NCBI GenBank assembly: GCA_021613535.1
Contig: CP075493.1
Span: 14,942,001-15,006,000, forward strand
Origin: Adineta vaga
Lineage: Eukaryota; Rotifera
Direction of reading: 5' to 3'
DNA: 64,000 nt
Position 1 is the first letter of the stretch; each line of letters opens with the position of its first letter. The translations under genes were made by a program, and so were the position numbers. A model generated the notes under the pieces. That model saw only the letters and a program-made list of their open reading frames with translations, searched no databases and was not told the DNA's origin. Of the stretch, positions 1 to 11,706 are shown in pieces.

Positions 1-548
1 TAGCTTTTACAAGAAGGAAAATTGTCTCAATTTCATTTCAGATTGTTGATATTCTTTTGTTGAAGTATACAGTATGTCTCATCACAATACCAAAGAAGTG
101 TAAATACACCAGGATTTTGATGTTTTAACTCAATACCATCGTTAGAATTGGATGATTAATTAATTAGAGATATTTGCAAACCTACACGATTTTCATCAGA
201 GGCAAAATATCTTGTCAAATTATTGTTTGAATCGAAATTAAAACGAAGGGTGTGGGAGTATGGATGTTTCTTCTTGCATTATTCAATACTAACTTATACA
301 CACTCTCAAAATGAATCGAGAAAGAAAATATTCGAATATGTTGATTAGATATCCTCATGCGTGAACCAATGAATGAAAGCTCGAACAATTAATAAATGTG
401 AAGCAATTGCAATCGTGAACTTTTCATACTTACCAGAAAATTTATTTGAAAAAAGAATTGGTTAGAATCAAAGTAAGACAAACTTCTTTTTAGTAAAGCA
501 GATATGGGTTTCTATATTGAAAAGAAAAGTTGAAGCAAAATATATCGT
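1..548. other. AT-rich sequence, no gene seen
   Basis: No supported coding region, RNA gene or repeat. It is probably the 3' flank of the minus-strand gene that ends at 549. Confidence 0.5.
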
Positions 549-2380
549 CTAGTATCCAAATGAAATGCATAAGTCATCAAAAGCAAATTCTGTTCCATTT
601 TCTGCTAGACCACTGACGGGAGTGCCACCTGATGTTGTGAAAATCAATCTATCCAAATTCGTACAACCTCCACATGAGACAGTTGTCGAATTTACTGGGT
701 TTAAAGCAAAGCTTCCACTCAACATATTTACACCCAAACGATAACCATATATAGTCCATATGAGACCTGTTCGCCAACCGGCAGCTATGTTGACTTGATC
801 AAAAGAAAAACTCGTACCATTAGCTGATACTATTTCAACAGCGGCACCTCCTGGATTATAAGCAACATATGATGAAGAAACCTGAGCCATTTTATAACCA
901 CTTGATGGCACTGTTGATGTATTGATATACATAACATTAGTCCAATTGAGATTATTATATCCATTATGCACAACACCTGATGTTGGCATTTGACTAGGAA
1001 TATCATCAAATGTAACACGTGTTGTGCATACTAATACCGAAATAACAAAATTGAAAGAAAAGTTGAATCATAGACCCCCGATAATATGAAACTTACAGGG
1101 TTTTGTTGTAGTCGTTGTAGTAGCAGTTATCGTAGTGAATGTATTAGTAGTAACTGCAATTGAAGTGGATACTGTACCTAAGGGAAAAGAATATGTAAAT
1201 ATGAAAAATAACTAAACATCTCAATGGTATGATCACTCATCATGATTGATTATTATAACATTCGAGTGAAACTTACTAGTACTAGTAGTAAAATTAATTG
1301 AACTAGAACTTGACGGTGAGGGTGTAGTTATTTGAGCCGTATTTCCTAATAAAAGCATGAGCAATAATATGAAATCATCGAAAAAAACAAAGTATGATAC
1401 GAACGTAATATGAGAATTGCTATTAAACTAGCTAGAATACCAAGAAGAAGGAGTGCCAATATACATATAGAAGCTATACAACAACATTGTCTACATGTAC
1501 ATAAACGTGAACAAATTCGATGCCATTTATTTCCCTTTCTACGTACATGAAATAGACAAAAAGAATTTGATACGTAGAAAGAAAGAAAAAAATTTTAAAA
1601 TTCAAACCTTCTAACAGAACTGCTTTGTGTTAAATCGTTCAGTTGACTGAATGTTTTTGATGAAGTGACCTTATAATTGTGACTATCTGTTGAACGTATT
1701 ATTCTCTAAGAAAAAAAAGAGAATATATATATATATATATAAGGGTGAGTGAGTGAAAATGAGTGAAGGTATTAAAGAAACTGAAATATACGTCTTTAAA
1801 ATAATCAAGAACTTTCCGGGCATCATTGGATTTCTCTGCTATAGTAATAAATGTTCTTTCTAATGAAATAACATGTACGTACCGATGGAATTTGAAATGG
1901 AACATTCTTATTTGTACGATGATAGTACTGACGTGGTTCAATCAATCGTTGAAAATTGGTATCACTCGATCCTATAAAAGGTCTTTTATTGAAATTGTGA
2001 GTATTTTTGATCGTTCGTGAATCGATTGAATTGTTTATTGTATTGAATTTCGAATTGGATTCTGTGGAAATTTGTTGATGAATACTTGAATTAATTGTAT
2101 GGTCGGATCGTTTTACATGTTGAATACGAACGTGACTAAGTACATCACTGGTTGGTGTAATAGATGAAAATTTTATTTTGGTCATTTTAGTTGCTTTAGC
2201 TACTTGAAAATGAGTAAACGAAATATCAGGTGATCTCAGAATGAAATAACTTTGGTAGATGAAATGAAACGAATGTGAAAAACCACGCCTTTCATATTCT
2301 TTTGTCTCATTATGAGAGTACGGCTTGAATCGAGGTTCCATATAAACAAACTCAGTCTGATTATCAACATCACAAAACAA
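549..2380 (-). CDS. Type II single-pass membrane protein with Thr/Ser-rich stalk and secreted-type C-terminal domain
   Basis: Multi-exon minus-strand gene; exons on the + axis are about 549-1029, 1097-1177, 1277-1345, 1405 to about 1550, 1608-1705 and a long first coding exon from about 1880 to 2380. All introns I checked are short and GT-AG. The first exon encodes a polar, Ser/Asn-rich cytoplasmic part. The exon near 1405-1530 encodes a Cys-rich stretch (RLCTCRQCCCIASI) running into a membrane segment. Two small exons give a Thr/Ser-rich linker. The last exon starts with TRVTFDDIP and contains GYNNLNWTN and a C-terminal EFAFDDLCISFGY. I know similar FDD / GYxxLNW domains from secreted proteins of fungi and bdelloids but cannot name a Pfam family. 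Function unknown; probably a cell-surface protein. The start codon at the far 5' end is uncertain. Confidence 0.6.
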
Positions 2381-3217
2381 AGAAACCTTATTTAGATTTG
2401 TGTTTTTTAATTAGTATTGTTCTGTTTATGTCAATAGCGTAAGACATTATTTCATGGAGTACAATGTCACAAAAGTTAAGAACAATTTTTTGAAAGCAGA
2501 CGCTTCACAAACATGTTTATAACTTTCGAAAGAAATACGATAGATCTTAGTATACCACGTTGTGGTATGAAGTAATCCGGCATTCCGATAAGATTTATCA
2601 TACTAAATTTTTGTGTATAATTTTAGCAAGACTGATCTCTATATTTATGGTTCGAAGAAGATACCAGCACACCAATGTTCACACCGACACCCTCGCCTAC
2701 TATGAAACTTGGTTTTTTAAACAACGCGAATTTTTTTGCTTTCTTTATATTAACTTTTTTTGTTAGAAAAAATAATACGACGAAAGAAGAAATCTATCGA
2801 GCTCACACACACCCTCCCATCTCCTTGGTTTTTTTTTCTCATAGTAATAAAGTATAACGACTGTATCTGACAAACGTACAGAAAATATTCCCACGTATAC
2901 AATCCATAGGCGTCAACAACATATTTTTCTTCCTTTTTTGCGCAATTAATGTCATTAACGATTACTTTTATCTCGTTAATCACCACAGCTATTGGGTTTT
3001 TAACCATTTTTAATTAAAAAATATATGTCAAAAATTATATTTTTGACAGTGCTCCAGTCCCACCAAGTAATTGCGACACTGGACACTTCTATAGATGAGT
3101 AGATGACAAACGAACGATTGATTAGGATTTAATGATGCATGACTTCAAGTATAAAATGTATACGGTTGTAAAAGGAAATCAGTTGGTTTTGCTCAAAACG
3201 ACAATTCCATTGAAATA
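2381..3217. other. Intergenic region between divergent genes
   Basis: No gene supported; short ORFs here lack recognisable domains. It holds one C-rich copy of the window-wide G/C-rich motif at 2801-2821. It must contain the promoters of both the minus-strand membrane protein and the plus-strand astacin gene. Confidence 0.5.
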
Positions 3218-6190
3218 ATGATTGTCGCTATTTTTGTTACATGGATTGCTGTCTTCATTGCTGCAAATGTACATGCAGAACTAATTATAACAGTAAGTAA
3301 ATTATGTATGTAGAATTGTATTGAAATTATCATAAATATAATTTAGCCTTTCACCGAAGATCCTCGACTGGGATATAGAAAATCAGTACAAACACGTAAG
3401 TTATTCATCATTAGACTGTATTTTTATATTTTATTTCCGTTTTATCTTTAAGCGGGTACAATAGAGGGAGATATAATTCCTTCGCCACGATTAAAGGTAG
3501 TTTATTCAGAATGATTATTTTATTTAAGTTCTTATTTTGTCTTTGCATATAGCGTGGATTGGGACGCAGTGATACAAATGCACGATGGCCAAATGGTATT
3601 GTTCCTTATATGTTTGCGCCAGGATACAGTATGTATCTTGTTGAATTGTGTGAATAGCTATTATATAAAACTTCAAAACAATTCCGAGGAGAATTTTTAT
3701 TCGAAAACTAACTTGCCCTTTTTGTTTATCTTCTAGCAACTGAACAACAAACAGATATTCTTATGCGAATGCGAAAGTTAGAAATTTTAGTAGCCATAAA
3801 TAATGTTCGATGTGTACAATTTCGACCAAGAGTTCCAGAAGACATGTTTTATGTCATAATACAAAATGGCACAGGTTGTCGTGCAACAGTATATAAAATA
3901 TATATCACTCTTTGTTTATTTTCTATAATATTGCTTTTATTCTTTATAGATTGGAAAAACGATAGGATACATAGTTTTAAAATATCCAGATTGTTTTGAT
4001 GATGGAGTAACCTTTCATGAATTATTGCATACATTAGGTAAACAACATACCATTGGTTCATTCATTAAATTATATAAAGAGAACAATCTATAATTCAAGA
4101 AAGGAGTTTTTTCAATATATTGTTTTTGTTTTCAAATAGGTTTTTATCATGAACAATCACGATTTGATCGTAATTCATATGTTCGAGTATATGAACAGAA
4201 TATACAGAATGGTAATGTTACTTTATATTCATATGAAAACTTCTTATCAATATCTTTGTTTTGTTTTTTTGAACTTAGGATCGGAAAGTGATTTTAAGAT
4301 TGTTGGAAATCCAGTCGCTGATACATTTGATACCTTGTACGATTATTCATCCATCATGCACTATGGAACATATGAATTTTCTAAGAACGGTTTGCCCACG
4401 ATTGAGCCAATTCAATCAAATGTTAAAATCGGCCAAAAGACGAATTTAACTTCCGCCGATATTCAACTTGTTCGTAGTTATTATAATTGCTCAGCAACTG
4501 GACCAACATTACCATCAGTTACGATACCGATAAAACCAGGTAAATATTGTTAAGATAGTAGTGATTAGACGATGATCTATCTATTCTTGTATTAATAATA
4601 TGTATATTAGAAAATATTCTTCCTCCTATTTCATTCTAGCATTTGCGGACATGATCACTACAACATATTCAAGTGAATTAACAAACCAAAATCTCAAATA
4701 TGCTCGTAATGGTACTTCGTTGAGTAACTTCTATTATGAAACTATCCAAATAAATATTTCCAAAAATGGTTTATATGTTTTTCAATGCTACAGTAATATC
4801 GACACATTTGCATATATCTATATTCCATCATTTAATCCATTAAATCCGGCTGCCAATTTACGTTATGCACTTGACGATAGTAGTTCAGGGAATTGGCAAT
4901 TTAGCTTCAACATAAATGTTACCACTCCACAAATACTTATTCTAGTTCTTACCACATACAATCCAAATGTGACGGGATCATTTTTTATTGTTGCAAGTGG
5001 ATACTATAGTGTAAATTTTACTCGTATAGACGCTGGCGTTCAATCAACAACAACTCCTGTGACGACCACAACAACTCAACGGCTCCGATGACCACAACAA
5101 CAGCTAGTAGTAAGACAACTATAAGACGATGATTCATGAGAAATATTTTGATTATTTATTCTTAGATGTATTCAATGTTGGTCGTTGGTCAGTAACAGGT
5201 TCACTTGCCATAGGCCGTATCACACATACATCAACTCTTCTTTTTGATGGCCGTGTAATAACTATAGGAGGTAATGAAGGTGGTAGTTCTGCGGAATTTT
5301 ATAGTCCAGCAACAGGAACTTGGACTCAAGGCCCATCAATGATTGATGCTCGATCATATCATACTGCAACTCTTCTACCAGATGGTCGATTATTTGTTAC
5401 TGGTGGTTGGTACTATAATACAAATATTAAAAGTGCTGAAATTTACAGTCCTGCTACGAATAGTTGGACAGCCGTTGGTAATATGAACTTTGGTCGATAT
5501 GGACATCAAGCGATCTATTTACCAGCACCAATAAATAAAATTTTGGTAATGGGTGGATATGGGACCTCTTATTCTATTTTACAAACATGTGAATTATATG
5601 ATTTTGCTACAAATCAGTGGACCATTACTACGCCTATGATTAATGGACGAACATATTTCACAGCAACTTATCTACCATCGTTGGGTAAAGTAGTAGCCAT
5701 TGGAGGTAGTTTTCCAGATAAATCGGCAGAAATGTTTACACCCTCAACGTTACAGTGGACTCGAAGTATAAATACCATGGATTGGAGACAGGAACATACA
5801 GCTACATTACTGCCAAATGGACAAGTGTTAGTTGCTGGCGGTTCTGGATATATCAAAACGGTATATTTATTTAATCCAACAACAAATTCATTTCTTTCTG
5901 CAGCAAATACTACTGATATACGAACAGATGCTAGTGCAACGTTATTGCCATCAGGTTTAGTTCTCATCACTGGTGGATATGACAGCACCAATACAATTTA
6001 TCGTTCGGCTGAAGTCTACGATTATAATCTTGATAAATGGCGTCCTGTAGCGAGTCTGAACAGAAGTCGTTTTCGTCACAAATCTCTTTTGTTATCAAGT
6101 TCTTCTTCACAATCCTCAACAGTACTTGTAGTTGGAGGACAGAAAGAAATGAGTATGTCCTTAACAAGTTGCGAACTATATTCTATTTAA
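3218..6190 (+). CDS. Secreted astacin-family zinc metalloprotease with PPC-like domain and C-terminal kelch/galactose-oxidase-like propeller
   Basis: Start ATG 3218 begins a signal peptide (hydrophobic, ending near NVHAE). Small exons follow at about 3347-3392, 3454-3495 and 3553-3628. The mature protease begins with RWPNGIVPYMF, typical of astacins. The zinc site HELLHTLGFYHEQSR (HExxHxxGxxHE) is split by an intron near 4040-4140, and the Met-turn SIMHYGTYEF lies at about 4350. The exon at 4640-5090 encodes a beta-rich domain resembling bacterial pre-peptidase C-terminal (PPC) domains and ends in a Thr-rich linker. The exon 5165-6190 encodes about six kelch-type repeats (GRITHTSTLL, ARSYHTATLLPDGR, EIYSPATNSW). 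AATAAA-type signals follow at 6249. One oddity: the linker around 5080 needs a one-base frame change to reach the kelch exon, although the splice phase downstream fits. The catalytic residues are intact. The family cleaves extracellular proteins; the propeller may bind glycans, which is inference. Confidence 0.8.
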
Positions 6191-6333
6191 CACTTGATTT
6201 TCAAAGTTTTTCTCATTTTTATTCAAGAAATTTCTATTTTTTTTCGAAAATAAATAAATAAAGACAATATCTTTCAGTTAATTAGTAAAAAATGTCTTTG
6301 TATTAGTCAATTAAATAGCTACTGACGGAATGC

Positions 6334-7478
6334 TTAATATCTTTCACATAAACAGATATGACGATAATCAGCACCAGCATCATGAACATCACGACCATAA
6401 TTAAGATAAAGTGCTAGAAAATAACAACTACAAGTAGCACCATCACGTTTGATGAAAAATTTGTAACGTTCATGACGCCAAAGATTCCATTCATTATTAT
6501 CCCATTCTTCATATTTGTATAACCAATCCCATAGAGGTGGATCATTAGAACATTTCCAATCACGACACTTGTGACATTTTGCACAAGGGCGACCTTCACA
6601 AAAGAGTTTGATGCCTTCGGCAGGTTCAGCAAATTCTTGATCTTCTAAAATGAGGACATAATATCTTCACGATGGCAGATTGTTTGTTCTTACCTGAATT
6701 CGATTTGCCGAATTTATGTGCTATAGAATTCGCAATTGTAGGTTTTGAATTTCTCTGTTCCTTGGATTCATCTTTGACAAAATTCCTCTCATCTTCATCT
6801 TTATCATTTGTCTCAATTTCTTGCAAACGTATTGTATGCCAATCACCATGATCACGTGATTGTTCTGATACAACTTGAAATGTTGCACCCGGCATAAATA
6901 TAACCTCTTCTATGCTTTCACAACATGTGTATTCTGAAATAGATTTCCCAGTTAAACATCGAATTTCAAATAGAGTTTTCTGAGAAGCCTCGCTCAGAAA
7001 TGACGAAATGACACTAATGGATGTTGTACCTGAAGTAATACTACACCAAGTTATTTTTTTACCTATCCCAAATGAGCGAACATCTTTATCAACTCCACAC
7101 CAGACTTTACATTTAACATTTGGTAATTTAGATACTGCAGAGTTCAATAATTTTAAATATGCAAACCAAGGCCGAACTCGAGATCGATCATCGTCGCGTA
7201 AGATCTTTTAATATGCGACATACAGGAGCCTTCTTTGCTATTTTCATGGTATAGAGATATATAGCAGCAGCTTCGTCTTTTGTCAATTTGTGTTTCTTCA
7301 AAGATGGACAGTGTTTCTTTGCATATTTAGCATATTTATTAATTTCAGGTATTAAGTATTGTAGATCTATTACAGCCTTTTCAATTGGTAATAACTTCCC
7401 TTTCTTGTATTCGAGAGGTGTGGGTGAATATTTATGAACCAAATCAATATCTACGAAACGCTTTTTGGATGAATTCAT
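6334..7478 (-). CDS. Divergent R-S-E-type ADP-ribosyltransferase-fold protein with Cys-rich C-terminus, frameshifted
   Basis: Start ATG 7478. The protein has the layout of eukaryotic mono-ADP-ribosyltransferases: WFAYLKLLNSAVSKLP, then VWCGVDKD, ITWCSITSGTTS, TLFEIRCLTGKSISEYT and EEVIFMPGATFQVV. Three oddities are visible. The motif usually read VWRG/VYRG has Cys in place of the NAD-binding Arg. The usual ExE is I-E-E, so the first Glu is missing. The frame changes by one base near 7193-7200; dropping one A from an AAAA run restores it. An intron at 6645-6693 (GT-AG) leads to a last exon with a Cys/Trp-rich tail (GRPCAKCHKCRDW, DGATCSCYF). I have seen this CxKCHKCRDW module in bdelloid proteins, but its function is unknown. 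It is probably not an active arginine transferase; it could be a binding protein or a young pseudogene. Confidence 0.6.
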
Positions 7479-8636
7479 TGATTGATAGTTCGCGTTCAGG
7501 CAATCACTTTCTTATATGAAAGAAAAGAACAAAGTTAGAGAATGAAAATCTTTGTTATTTTACTTTTCAACATATACTCACATATATATATATATCTACT
7601 AATTTGAATAAGCGCTTTTTGTTGAAGAATGAAGTTCGTTCGTACTTGTAAAAAGTGCACAGTTTACATGTTGCTCAAACAAAAGTAACCGACAAGGGCA
7701 TTGTTTTTTGTTCGATCCTTTCTTCAAATTTTTTAATTTTTTAATCGAAAAACAAAGCTGCTTTGCTATCGTTAACATTTAAACAGCAGTGAAATAGTTT
7801 TTGTTAAGAAAAAGCACATGTACACTAGATGGCAAACAGAATTTAGATTCATTTTGCAGAATATCTGAAAAGAAAAACATTACAGCTTAAACAATTACAA
7901 CTACAATGTCATATAAATGTTAGGCGATTGCTCATTGAAATTGAAAAAAACTTTTATTATTTCGATTGATTTTCTCTATAGATCTAACAATCGCAAGAAC
8001 ATTGTGTAGGTATTAACTAAAAGTCTTCTTTTTTTGCACTTGATCATCAATAGTTTGGTTTTAGTTTTTTTCATAATGAAAAAATACATCGTTTTATCTT
8101 AAAGCACGGAAAAAGTTTGTTTAAGTTTCAAAATAATGCATTCAAAATGGCAATTTGCTATCATATTTATTGACAAATGTAGCACAATTATCATTAATCC
8201 AATTATATTCATTTTCTGACCAGTTCATTGCTACACATTATATGCAGTGTGTAACGATTGATTACCTATTTGTCGACCATTTTCTTCACATAGATATGTA
8301 GCATAACAAAAACATTGATGATCTACTGCTGCATGCTCACTTCTCTTTTCTTTTTCGACTGTTCATCGTTGCTTGCCATGTACTTCACATTCTACGTATA
8401 AGTATACAATCGCGTAAACACACACCCCATTTGCGGCCAACATCAGAACCGAATGAAGAACCAGATCCACTCATTAGGGTGTGGGTGTGTTATATAACTC
8501 TTCTTCAGCATACATCGATACCCTTAGAAAAAATACAAGATTGCTAGGGTTATTGATCCGCGCAAAAGTAAGAGTCTTTACGCCGTCTCTACACACGGAG
8601 CGAAGCACACAATAGTAGTTTTGCAAATTAAAATGT
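7479..8636. other. Intergenic, AT-rich
   Basis: No gene supported. There is a short TA run near 7580-7595 and a copy of the G-rich motif at 8475-8491 (TTAGGGTGTGGGTGTG), with a C-rich partner at 8418-8428. Confidence 0.5.
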
Positions 8637-9488
8637 TTAAAACATTATATGAAGATGTTCTTCTACTGGTTGATATCCAATATTTTGATAAATTTTGTTT
8701 GAAACAGGATTTGATTTATCAGTAAATAGAGCACAATGTTTCTGTCGAGTATCAATCAGTAATTTTGTTAGTTTGTGAACACTAGTCGTTGCAAATCCAT
8801 TGCCTCGTAATTCTAATGGTGTATAAACCCAACTAAGAATAGCAAAATTATCTGTTTCACGTACTACAGCAACCATAGTGACGGGTTGTTGATTTTCATT
8901 TCGCATCAACTTGTAAAGAGCTTTCTTTTCAATTTTATCTTTTATGATAATTTGTATTTCTTCATCCGAACTTACAGAAGTTAAACCGACATCGATCTGA
9001 AAATTTCTTAGCCATATTGAAAGAAAAGGAAGGTCTCGAATAGTTGCCAATAATAGTTCACTATTTGAAACTAATTCAATATCTCGAAGGTTATTCAAAA
9101 TATTTATAAACAGAGTTGTTGATTTCCTAACCGATTTCTGGTAAACTTCTATAAATGTACTAACTGCTGTAATTTCACCGGATAAATCTTGTAAATCTAT
9201 TTGATGATGATTAAAATATGTTGCAAGTGTCTTAATAGCAGCATTCGATTGTGTGTTGCATGTCGCTAAGATAGTTTTATTATGTCTTGTAACAGCACAT
9301 GAGATAATCGTACCATTTTGATCAATTGTAGAAAGGAGAATAAATTCTTTCGGATCAATTGATTTGTTAAGATATTGATTACATATTCCAAGAATAACAT
9401 TATTTTCACATTCTCTTTGCATAAGGATAGATTTACAATCAGCCACAAATGCATTCATACTATCATATCGTTTAATTTCGTTAGACAT
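8637..9488 (-). CDS. GNAT-family N-acetyltransferase (FR47-like)
   Basis: Intronless 283-codon frame. The C-terminal ~100 residues carry the GNAT core: MVAVVRETDNFAILSWVYTP (beta 4 region), then the acetyl-CoA pyrophosphate loop LRGNGFATTSVHKLTKLLI, which matches R/Q-x-x-G-x-G/A. The end, ALFTDKSNPVSNKIYQNIGY, matches the FR47 pattern 'N..S..iY.kiGF'. The N-terminal half has no motif I recognise and probably forms a degenerate second GNAT-like lobe. The expected role is acyl-CoA-dependent acetylation of a small molecule or amine; the substrate cannot be told. The ATG at 9488 is the first in frame and gives a complete fold. Confidence 0.8.
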   Translation of the reverse strand: MSNEIKRYDSMNAFVADCKSILMQRECENNVILGICNQYLNKSIDPKEFILLSTIDQNGTIISCAVTRHNKTILATCNTQSNAAIKTLATYFNHHQIDLQDLSGEITAVSTFIEVYQKSVRKSTTLFINILNNLRDIELVSNSELLLATIRDLPFLSIWLRNFQIDVGLTSVSSDEEIQIIIKDKIEKKALYKLMRNENQQPVTMVAVVRETDNFAILSWVYTPLELRGNGFATTSVHKLTKLLIDTRQKHCALFTDKSNPVSNKIYQNIGYQPVEEHLHIMF

Positions 9489-9987
9489 TTTCTTTTGTAT
9501 AATCTAAAACGAAATAATACTGTTAAAAAACAGCCTTTTATTTACTAGATTCTCTCTGACAACACAACACTCAACATACTTTTCAAACGATAAATTTAAC
9601 TATCATCAAGTTGAAGCAAAAAGAAGTAAAAAAACTTAAATAGAGAACTGCTAGTAATGTAAAGCAAAGAGATAATGAAGTGTTTGATCATATTTCTAAA
9701 GGCAGATTTTATCTTTGTCACACAGAATTGAAGGTTTCTTTATGTATCATCTCATCAATCTCAAAAGTGTTTTCAATTTGCAAATACACAATCCAGTACA
9801 TGATGATTGTCGATCGAAGATTAAACGTTGAAATGAACTTCATTACGATTGATTTTCATTTTAATGTTCTTCTGATAGATGAACTCGACAATATTAATTT
9901 CTTAACTAAGATTTCGAGTGAATAAGAATGATTTTGATCAAAACTCTCACTGTCAATAACTTTAAACATTAATTAGAAATGAATACA
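9489..9987. other. Intergenic, no gene seen
   Basis: AT-rich. A short plus-strand ORF here (9680-9925) has no recognisable domain or exon context, so I treat it as chance. Confidence 0.45.
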
Positions 9988-11123
9988 TTAATCTCTTTTC
10001 GACGGTCTTATTACATTGTCAGTCGTGACCATATTCGTTCGTCGTTGGCATCGGAACAGATTTGCTAATTCTCGACGAAACAAAGGACTTGATAATGTAA
10101 ATAAATAAAAACTCGTACATGCTGCTGTGATTGATAATAAACCACTGATATTAATAAATAAAATGTCTTTCGCAGTCTGTAGTGCATCTGATATTACATT
10201 GATTCTCACAGCTACATATAAGTATGAAACCGAGATAGGTGTTGATAACAAACCAAAATAAAGACATTGAGCAAGCATCATTCGAGTCAATTGTCGATCC
10301 GTTGTTTTTCGATGTGCCAATCGATTTTGTATAGGTGCAACACATTCATTTGAAGTTTGTAGTTGGATATTATCTGTCCGTGCTCTTCTCACTACTTGTT
10401 GAACATGTCGAATAGTGAGTAAGCCAAAAATGAGCATGAATAGCGATGGACCCAAACTGAATATCAATAAATTCCAAATCCCATTAAAAAGTGGATAAGT
10501 GGTTTGAGCTCCAGGACATTTGAAATTTGTTTGAATGTTTTCAAATTGAATTGGAACATAAAGATAAAACAGTCCAACAACTACAATGACAAACAGAATG
10601 GCACGATAGGTCATACGAAGATTACTCCATTCTCGCACATTTCTAGATGTTGAACTGCATAGAAATCTGTAAGAAGTAAAAAGAATATTTTTCAAAATAC
10701 GAAAAGATATTTACCGATCGATTGACGCGAGAACAATAAACCAAGATGTATTACATCTAAAATAAAACTAATACAAAAATCTTTTCTACAAAGATCAAAT
10801 TTTTACCTGAAACAATAGGCAATAAACGTAAGTATTTTACATGACGCGGTAGAATATCCAAATGGATTGTAATTAGGATAAATACTTTGAAGAAGACGAA
10901 GTAAAGTATTGACATAAGTACAAAAGATTCCACCAATAGTTGCTGCTAAAAAGTAACGAGCACATGGATTTGAACGTAGAGTTGGACGTGTGAATACATA
11001 AACATTCAATACATGACCAACAGTCCCAAGTACGATCAATAAATATGACCAGACTTGATAAAAAATAAGATTCGCATTGATTAATGCATCGATTTCAGTA
11101 CGACTCACATTTGATAAGGACAT
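9988..11123 (-). CDS. Rhodopsin-like GPCR, tandem copy A
   Basis: Three exons: 10807-11123, 10715-10756 (42 bases) and 9988-10666; GT-AG introns. Spliced length is 1038 bases (345 aa), in frame throughout. The first exon gives TM1-TM3 (SYLLIVLGTVGHVLNVYVF; ARYFLAATIGGIFCTYV). The tiny second exon carries the end of TM3, SWFIVLASIDR, and splices into FLCSS, making a DRF version of the DRY motif exactly across the junction. Exon 3 gives TM4-TM7 and a basic tail (FRCQRRTNM). The conserved TM3 Cys lies in the STASCKIL segment at the end of exon 1. The ligand is unknown; bdelloids have many such receptors. Its 5' flank is shared with copy B, including a piece of the WD40 gene. All seven helices are intact. 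Confidence 0.82.
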
Positions 11124-11706
11124 TTTCTAATTCAACAACAATCAGATAACTAAAGAATAAAGTCAAGAATTTTTTCTATTCTTTATTAGTGAAATCTATT
11201 GTAACAAACATTACACAGAAATTTTGTTGTTTATATGAATACATATACTTATCAAGTAATTATGTATATACGTCACTTCGACATCTCTCTCTTTCTGACC
11301 TTTTTAATGAGAACATAGATGAAAAGCTTTCATAATTAAAATGCATTTTTATATTAAATCAAGCCAATAATATAATTGAAGTGTTTCATTACTTCGACGA
11401 AGAAAATACTTCGTTGGAATGTATAAATTAAATCCCATCTAAAAGATAATTATAAACTGTTAAAAATATTTATTAGTCGACATGCTTTTCTTGTAATAAT
11501 TATTCAGAATTTGATACCCATATAATTGAAAAAGAAAAATTGAAAATGAAATTTAATCTTAATGAAGATTGCCGCCATCTTGAGAGTGGGTGTGGGTGAG
11601 TGTTTTTGTTAATCCACAATCATCATCACTCCCAAGATTAAACTTTTTTTTTCAAATAGATAAATCAATTTCTAAAATAACAACAAAGTTATGAATATGT
11701 TTGTTA
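11124..11706. other. 5' flank of GPCR copy A, shared with copy B
   Basis: Closely similar to 20401-20942 (5' flank of copy B), including CT-rich CGACATCTCTCTCTTTCTG and the palindromic G-rich element at 11578-11640. It belongs to the A/B segmental duplication. Confidence 0.7.
11578..11640. repeat. Short palindromic G-rich element
   Basis: Left arm TCTTGAGAGTGGGTGTGGGT, interior TTTTTGTTAATCCACAATCA, right arm CACTCCCAAGATTA. It is one member of a family scattered through the intergenic parts of this window; a related copy is at 20821-20875. Confidence 0.6.

Noticed and set aside
1720-1742. TA dinucleotide run as a regulatory element
   Set aside because: Simple microsatellite inside an intron; similar runs occur near 7580 and 22740.
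4142-4180. Possible break in the astacin zinc site
   Set aside because: The HExxH and GxxHE parts are on two exons joined by a normal GT-AG intron with correct phase, so the site is complete.
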